Shown one piece after another: positions 59,979 through 64,000 of a DNA stretch of 64,000 nucleotides. Below the pieces are notes generated by a model. The model saw only the letters and a program-made list of their open reading frames with translations. It was not told the DNA's origin and ran no database searches. Location: positions 62,001-126,000 of the forward strand of contig JAYGHB010000094.1 in NCBI GenBank assembly GCA_034931985.1, in the 5' to 3' direction. The DNA comes from Halotia wernerae. GTDB taxonomy: Bacteria; Cyanobacteriota; Cyanobacteriia; Cyanobacteriales; Nostocaceae. The stretch's first letter is position 1; the number at the start of each line of letters is the position of its first letter. A program made the translations under genes and the position numbers.

Positions 59979-61157
59979 TTAACTGACGACATCTTTCACT
60001 TTGCGTTTTTTCAAGAAATTAGACATAAATGGCCGTTCAAAGAAGAGGTAAAAGCAGTAAGCAATGATTAATGACATTGCCGTGCCTAATAAATAGGATG
60101 CTGCTGCAAACATATCTGGAGAAATTGGCAGATAAAACAAAAAATAACGCACAAAAACCAGAACAGGCCCATGAGTCAGATATAAACTATATGAAAATGT
60201 CCCAAGTGCGATCGCCCAAGGATGTTGTAATATCTGTAGCACTAAAGATGGTGGTTTGCCCTCAATAATAGACTTGGTTACAGAAATAAATAGACAAGCA
60301 AAGGCAAGTCCAGCAAAACTCTGATTAATCCATATATGCAATTCTAATCGCCGCCATTCAGTTATAAAAGCTATGCAAGTGAAGATAATAGCTAGGCGAC
60401 CCCAAGGTAAAGAATTTCTGATAGCTACTAATTCTGGTTTTTGAGAAAATCCAATATCTGCTGCTGCCATTCCTAAACAGAATACGCCTAAAAGCCAAGG
60501 ATTAGCCGATTCAAATAATCCATTTAGCAGATATATGGGTGTTACACCAATGGCAAAGGTGATGATAATAACTGACAATAATCCCAATCGCCGCCATATA
60601 GGCAGTAAAAATAACGGAAATAAAAAGTATATTTGCCATTCTGTTGCCACAGTCCACATAGGTGAATTAATCGTTGTGTATGTGGTATCGCTAAGATTGT
60701 GAACTAATAACAGATGAGTTAAAACATCAATCAAAGAAAACTTTGGAGAAAATGAGCCTATTCCTGCCACTTCATTCCATTGAAAATTGGTGAATCTCTC
60801 GAAAGCTAAGACAAATAATCCTAGCAGTATAGAGAAGAATAGAGCCATATAGTAAGGTGGTAAAATTCGGCGCGATCGCCTCTTAATATAATTAATGAAA
60901 CTTCCTGATAACTGACCATTTTCAGAACGAGCTACTGGCAGCATCAAAACATAGCCAGAAAGAACAATGAAACTGATAACACTAAATGCACCATATTTCA
61001 TAGTTCTAAACAACAATGTCCATAATAGGGGTAATTGATCGCCCATTGATGGTTCAACGTGAACAAGAACAACATATAGAGATGCCAGCCCACGTAAGCC
61101 ATCCAAGTAAGGGAGATGGACTCTCTTTTCAGTAATTTTCTCTATGATTTTTGTCAT
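59979..61157 (-). CDS. Acyltransferase 3 family membrane protein (OafA-like)
   Basis: 392 residues with about ten spans. VHLPYLDGLRGLASLYVVLV opens the acyltransferase-3 domain (the conserved GLRG and the His of VLVH). RSRRILPPYYMALFFSILLG, TINSPMWTVATEWQIYFLFP and GTFSYSLYLTHGPVLVFVRY are further hallmarks. It adds acyl groups to sugars of the cell surface or exopolysaccharide. No glycosyltransferases are adjacent, so the acceptor is unknown. Confidence 0.9.
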   Translation of the reverse strand: MTKIIEKITEKRVHLPYLDGLRGLASLYVVLVHVEPSMGDQLPLLWTLLFRTMKYGAFSVISFIVLSGYVLMLPVARSENGQLSGSFINYIKRRSRRILPPYYMALFFSILLGLFVLAFERFTNFQWNEVAGIGSFSPKFSLIDVLTHLLLVHNLSDTTYTTINSPMWTVATEWQIYFLFPLFLLPIWRRLGLLSVIIITFAIGVTPIYLLNGLFESANPWLLGVFCLGMAAADIGFSQKPELVAIRNSLPWGRLAIIFTCIAFITEWRRLELHIWINQSFAGLAFACLFISVTKSIIEGKPPSLVLQILQHPWAIALGTFSYSLYLTHGPVLVFVRYFLFYLPISPDMFAAASYLLGTAMSLIIAYCFYLFFERPFMSNFLKKRKVKDVVS

Positions 61158-61745
61158 TAATTCAATCCTTGGATTACTATAACGGCTTTTTTACAGCTAG
61201 TTATTTTAATCTGCCGCTGTTGTAATCATGATGTGCAAATAAAAATTATATATTCACTAAAGCGCTTTTATAGTGACATAATTATTGTGCTTTCACCATC
61301 CTAGAAGAGAGTTATAAAATTATTATCAAGAAACAGTAAATTTCCCAGATAAATTATAAAGATTCAAATATGAACATATTTTTGTCATCCATTTTTTTTA
61401 TAAGAATAGCAGTAATAATACTATCTATTATTCAAGATTAATTAAATAAATAACTACTACATTTACGAGGAAACACAGTAATAGACAAGCAACAAATATT
61501 TTATTTTTAGTGCTTGATTAGACCTGACAATTTAGTGTTAATTCATAGTAAGCTGATGTACAGCTAAATTGCATCACACAAAAACGTAAAATTATTGTAG
61601 TGTGGGCATATTGCCCGCGTCCCATATACACAAAGCCTATAAATACAACCCATGAACTCAGAACTTGTCTTTATTGACTAATTTTTGAACTTATAGACCG
61701 AATTATTGATACATTATTGAGAATGACTATTAATACAGCACTATT
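61158..61745. other. Gene-free AT-rich spacer
   Basis: About 590 bp between divergent genes. It contains a hairpin repeat GTGGGCATATTGCCCGC at 61602-61618, related to that at 33291-33311, and no gene. The promoters of both flanking genes should be in here, but none is clear enough to call. Confidence 0.6.
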
Positions 61746-62345
61746 ATGAAATCTCTACACCGTCTTGATCTATATGGCTGGTCTATTTTCAATCCTGCGA
61801 GAAATATAGATTTCAATGGAATTGCTTGGATTCGTCCCGATGGCAACATCTTGATTGACCCAGTAGCCCTATCTAACCATGATTGGAATCATTTGCAATC
61901 TTTGGGTGGTGTGCTTTGGATTGTGCTGACGAACTCTGAGCATATTAGGGCGGCTAAAGAAATTGCTGATCAAACCTATGCGAAAATAGCCGGCCCTGCG
62001 GGAGAAAAAGACTCTTTCCCCTTACTTTGCGATCGCTGGCTCTCTGATGGTGATGAGTTAGTACCAGGACTCAAGACTATTGAACTCCAAGGCTCTAAAA
62101 CCCCAGGTGAACTAGCTCTGTTGCTAGAGGAAACAACCTTAATTACAGGAGATTTGGTACGGGCGCGTAAAGCAGGTAGCTTGACTATTTTGCCCGATGA
62201 AAAGTTGCTGAACCGGGAGGAAGCAGCCGCTTCTGTTCGCAGGTTGGCAGATCTGAGTCAGGTAGAAGCGGTGTTAGTAGGAGATGGTTGGCCGATCTTC
62301 CGCGACGGACACGATCGCCTCAAGGAACTTGTCGCAACCTTATGA
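61746..62345 (+). CDS. MBL-fold-like protein lacking the metal-binding motif
   Basis: 199 residues. The fold is suggested by DGNILIDPVALSNHDWNHLQ, IVLTNSEHIRAAKEIADQTY, GDELVPGLKTIELQGSKTPG, ETTLITGDLV and VEAVLVGDGWPIFRDGHDRL. Normal MBL enzymes carry HxHxDH after the third strand; here the place reads LTNSEHIRAA, so most ligands are gone. Similar degenerate MBL-like proteins exist as a family in bacteria. Function unknown. Confidence 0.75.
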   Translation: MKSLHRLDLYGWSIFNPARNIDFNGIAWIRPDGNILIDPVALSNHDWNHLQSLGGVLWIVLTNSEHIRAAKEIADQTYAKIAGPAGEKDSFPLLCDRWLSDGDELVPGLKTIELQGSKTPGELALLLEETTLITGDLVRARKAGSLTILPDEKLLNREEAAASVRRLADLSQVEAVLVGDGWPIFRDGHDRLKELVATL

Positions 62346-62371
62346 TTCACTTTTTGGGTTAAATTTGGTGG

Positions 62372-62398
62372 AAAAAATAGGTAAGGCTTTGCCTTACC
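62372..62398 (-). terminator. Minus-strand terminator of the ferritin-like gene
   Basis: GGTAAGGC-TTT-GCCTTACC is a perfect 8-bp stem. On the minus strand it is followed by TATTTTTTC, a T-run. It lies 10 bp past the stop of the minus-strand gene ending at 62408, so it is a good terminator for it. Confidence 0.8.
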
Positions 62399-62407
62399 CA
62401 GCGAATT

Positions 62408-63307
62408 TTACACCTTTGTTTGCTTGCGGTTGTTCTCTTTACCCTGAATGCCGTTGAGGAACATTGGGACAAACTTTTCCATAAACTCTTGTGGGTCACG
62501 CTGCCAAGATCTTTGTGCAGCTCGAATCCTAGTAAACTGCAACTCCGGTGCTAGTAAGGTTTGCGGTAAGCGCTCCATTAGGTATTGGGGACGTTCCCAA
62601 GGTGACATAGTATTTGCCACTTCCACAAGATTAGCAACCCGTCGCAGTTCTGCACCTAAAGTAATATCCATTCCTGATTCAAAGGCCGCCTGCTCGATTG
62701 CGGTATATTTGCATTTGGCTTGCTCCACTTTTTGCCGATGCTCTGGACTCTTATCGGCTATTTGGGCTAACCAACGATTACCCCAACGGACGTGTCCTGC
62801 TTCCTCTGGCAAAATTTTAGCGATCGTTTCTTGAATTTTGATGTTTTCTTCAGTTTGCGGCTCTTGCCTGAGTGTATAAATATGAGCCGAAAAATACTCA
62901 CAACCCCGTTTTTCGGTGATGTTAATTGCTGCTAAGGCAGAAATTACAACATCTTCCAGGTCTTTAGCTGCATCTTTTTGTTCACTATCAAGTAGACGTT
63001 CAAATTCATCAATGTAAGATGTGCCTGGTGGCTTGCCAATATCTGCTCCCAATTCCACCAACAAATCGGTCAGCCACATAGCATGACGAGCTTCATCGCA
63101 AATGTGGCGGGATAAATCCTGAATTAGTTCTCTTGGTTTGCCATTTAGTTGTTCAATTAGCTCAGTCAGGTCTTTACAACTGCGTTGCTCGCTGTAGCGA
63201 TAGCGGTTGAGGGTGATGAGATGAAGTTCGCGATCGCTCACCGTATGCTTTAAGATATCCCTCGCACTCAAAGCATTCTGAAATTTACGTGGATAAACAA
63301 CTGTCAT
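62408..63307 (-). CDS. Ferritin-like domain protein
   Basis: 299 residues, mostly helical. Di-iron ligands are visible as CDEARHAMWL (Glu/His ~70-74) and PEEAGHVRWG (~170-177), each of the EExxH-like form expected for the ferritin/rubrerythrin superfamily. RELHLITLNRYRYSEQRSCK opens the fold and ITEKRGCEYFSAH adds a third ligand set. The second half (MDITLGAELRRVANLVEVAN) is an extra domain. The function is an unknown oxidoreductase or iron-handling role. It ends at a strong terminator. Confidence 0.8.
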   Translation of the reverse strand: MTVVYPRKFQNALSARDILKHTVSDRELHLITLNRYRYSEQRSCKDLTELIEQLNGKPRELIQDLSRHICDEARHAMWLTDLLVELGADIGKPPGTSYIDEFERLLDSEQKDAAKDLEDVVISALAAINITEKRGCEYFSAHIYTLRQEPQTEENIKIQETIAKILPEEAGHVRWGNRWLAQIADKSPEHRQKVEQAKCKYTAIEQAAFESGMDITLGAELRRVANLVEVANTMSPWERPQYLMERLPQTLLAPELQFTRIRAAQRSWQRDPQEFMEKFVPMFLNGIQGKENNRKQTKV

Positions 63308-63713
63308 AACTTTTGTAGAATTTTGTTAATTTATGTTTTTTGATGGTAACTTAGTTTGCTGTAACTACAGCGTTAGTACTTGAGTCCAAAAAAAATTATC
63401 TTCAATATTTTTAATATAAACAAATGTAATGAATAAATTATCAATCTTGAGAAAGGTGTGTCTTTCAAGACAAGGCCAAACTCAAGTCAGATAGCAATAG
63501 CTAATTACTTTTTTTGCCCGGTTAGAGAGATTTTTCCCAGTTTTTGACTAGATCACAGTAATGGTAGCTCTCAAAATATAAAGTTTTGTCAAGAAATAGC
63601 CATCAAAGCACTATTTTGTAACTTTGGTTACAGAATTTTTGCTATTCTATTAAATGAAAGGATAACTAGCTCATCAATCATATATATCTAAATCAGTAAG
63701 GAGGACTGTAGTT
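63308..63713. other. Gene-free AT-rich spacer
   Basis: About 400 bp with no credible gene. It should carry promoters for the divergent flanking genes. The AAGGAGG site of the next gene lies at its right end. I see no RNA or repeat. Confidence 0.6.
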
Positions 63714-63914
63714 ATGTCTATTCAAGATAAATCTCGTGCGTTAATGGTGCGTCAATATCAGCAAGTCAAGAATCGCCAACAATCAATGCTCATGCGTGCT
63801 GCACAAGAAATCGGTCTTTCTGAAGAAACATCTCATTACTGGAATCCCATTCAAGGGAAGATAGAACCTACTACACGAATGATTTATGGAAGCAGCAACG
63901 CTGCCATGAGCTAG
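63714..63914 (+). CDS. Conserved small protein, 66 aa
   Basis: ATG 63714 lies after AAGGAGG at a normal distance. The product begins MSIQDKSRALMVRQYQQVKN and has RAAQEIGLSEETSHYWNPIQ. It is basic at the start, soluble, with no membrane segment. Small cyanobacterial proteins of this kind are conserved but uncharacterised. No motif for a known activity. Confidence 0.65.
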   Translation: MSIQDKSRALMVRQYQQVKNRQQSMLMRAAQEIGLSEETSHYWNPIQGKIEPTTRMIYGSSNAAMS

Positions 63915-63976
63915 GTTGCAAGATTTCTAAGCTTGATGATTTGAGTGAGAGTCTCAACTAAAAAACTCTTAAAAAA

Positions 63977-63996
63977 AGCCACCCCATAGAGTGGCT
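63977..63996 (-). terminator. Terminator-like hairpin at the right edge
   Basis: AGCCAC and GTGGCT pair around an 8-base loop. On the minus strand a run of T follows (reading CTTTTTTTAAG), so it looks like the terminator of a minus-strand gene just outside the window, or a two-way terminator also serving the 66-residue gene. Confidence 0.65.
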
Positions 63997-64000
63997 AAAA

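Noticed and set aside
1..64000. CRISPR arrays, rRNA and tRNA genes
   Set aside because: No regularly spaced direct repeats and no recognisable rRNA or tRNA signatures were seen by eye; a dedicated tRNA scan would be decisive.

Overview
The window is cyanobacterial chromosome, most likely from a filamentous, heterocyst-forming member of the Nostocales (Nostoc/Anabaena/Calothrix type). The HIP1 octamer GCGATCGC recurs in genes and spacers throughout. Cyanobacterial families are frequent (DUF3598, DUF1802, Mo-dependent nitrogenase-like, WD40-STAND, PEP-CTERM), there is a fragment of the Nostocales protein XisI, and the spacers carry Nostoc-style short tandem and palindromic repeats. No rRNA, tRNA or CRISPR array was seen.

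Layout. 1-1.1 kb: fused insertion-sequence remnants and a MITE-like element. 1.2-5.1 kb: small hypothetical, DUF3598, ftsX, acetyltransferase, peptide deformylase. 5.2-10 kb: a 1211-residue HTH-NB-ARC-WD40 protein with palindromic upstream sites and two small membrane proteins. 10-18 kb: an Fe-S PD-(D/E)XK nuclease, a frameshifted aldo/keto reductase, DUF1802, gamma-glutamyltranspeptidase, a DUF1778/GNAT toxin-antitoxin pair and a seven-bladed WD40 protein. 18.5-26.9 kb: cysA without partners, a PEP-CTERM protein, a xisI scar, a glycogen debranching enzyme carrying repeat insertions, two peroxiredoxins, a Uma2 protein and a GST. 27-35.9 kb: pyrophosphatase, panD, an MBL-fold protein lacking its metal motif, Uma2, an ACT-malic enzyme, creatininase, cupin and Mo-nitrogenase-like protein, with gene scars between them (NifN-like, DUF1016-like, Uma2-like). 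35.9-37.4 kb: a 1.5-kb AT-rich stretch with no convincing gene. 37.4-46 kb: MFS transporter, desaturase-like protein, a partial amino-acid ABC operon, a truncated PIN domain, TPR protein, mntH. 46-51.6 kb: MprF-type synthase, two exported esterases and an alpha/beta hydrolase in one run, with a separate UPF0104 flippase-like gene. 51.6-54.5 kb: divergent ArsR/SmtB sensor and P1B ATPase. 54.5-64 kb: DegT aminotransferase, FetB-like permease, dienelactone hydrolase, an antitoxin gene split by a MITE, TPR protein, acyltransferase, MBL-like protein, ferritin-like protein and a small conserved protein.

The clearest gene teams are the zinc/cadmium sensor-exporter pair, the DUF1778/GNAT toxin-antitoxin, panD with its MBL-like neighbour, and the lipid-modification locus. 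The locus I would follow first is 46-51.6 kb: aminoacyl-lipid synthase, two exported esterases, a hydrolase and a detached flippase, which could make up a lipid aminoacylation and turnover system. The best mobile-DNA observation is the 211-bp element in the antitoxin gene at 57.7 kb, with a 7-bp target duplication still visible.
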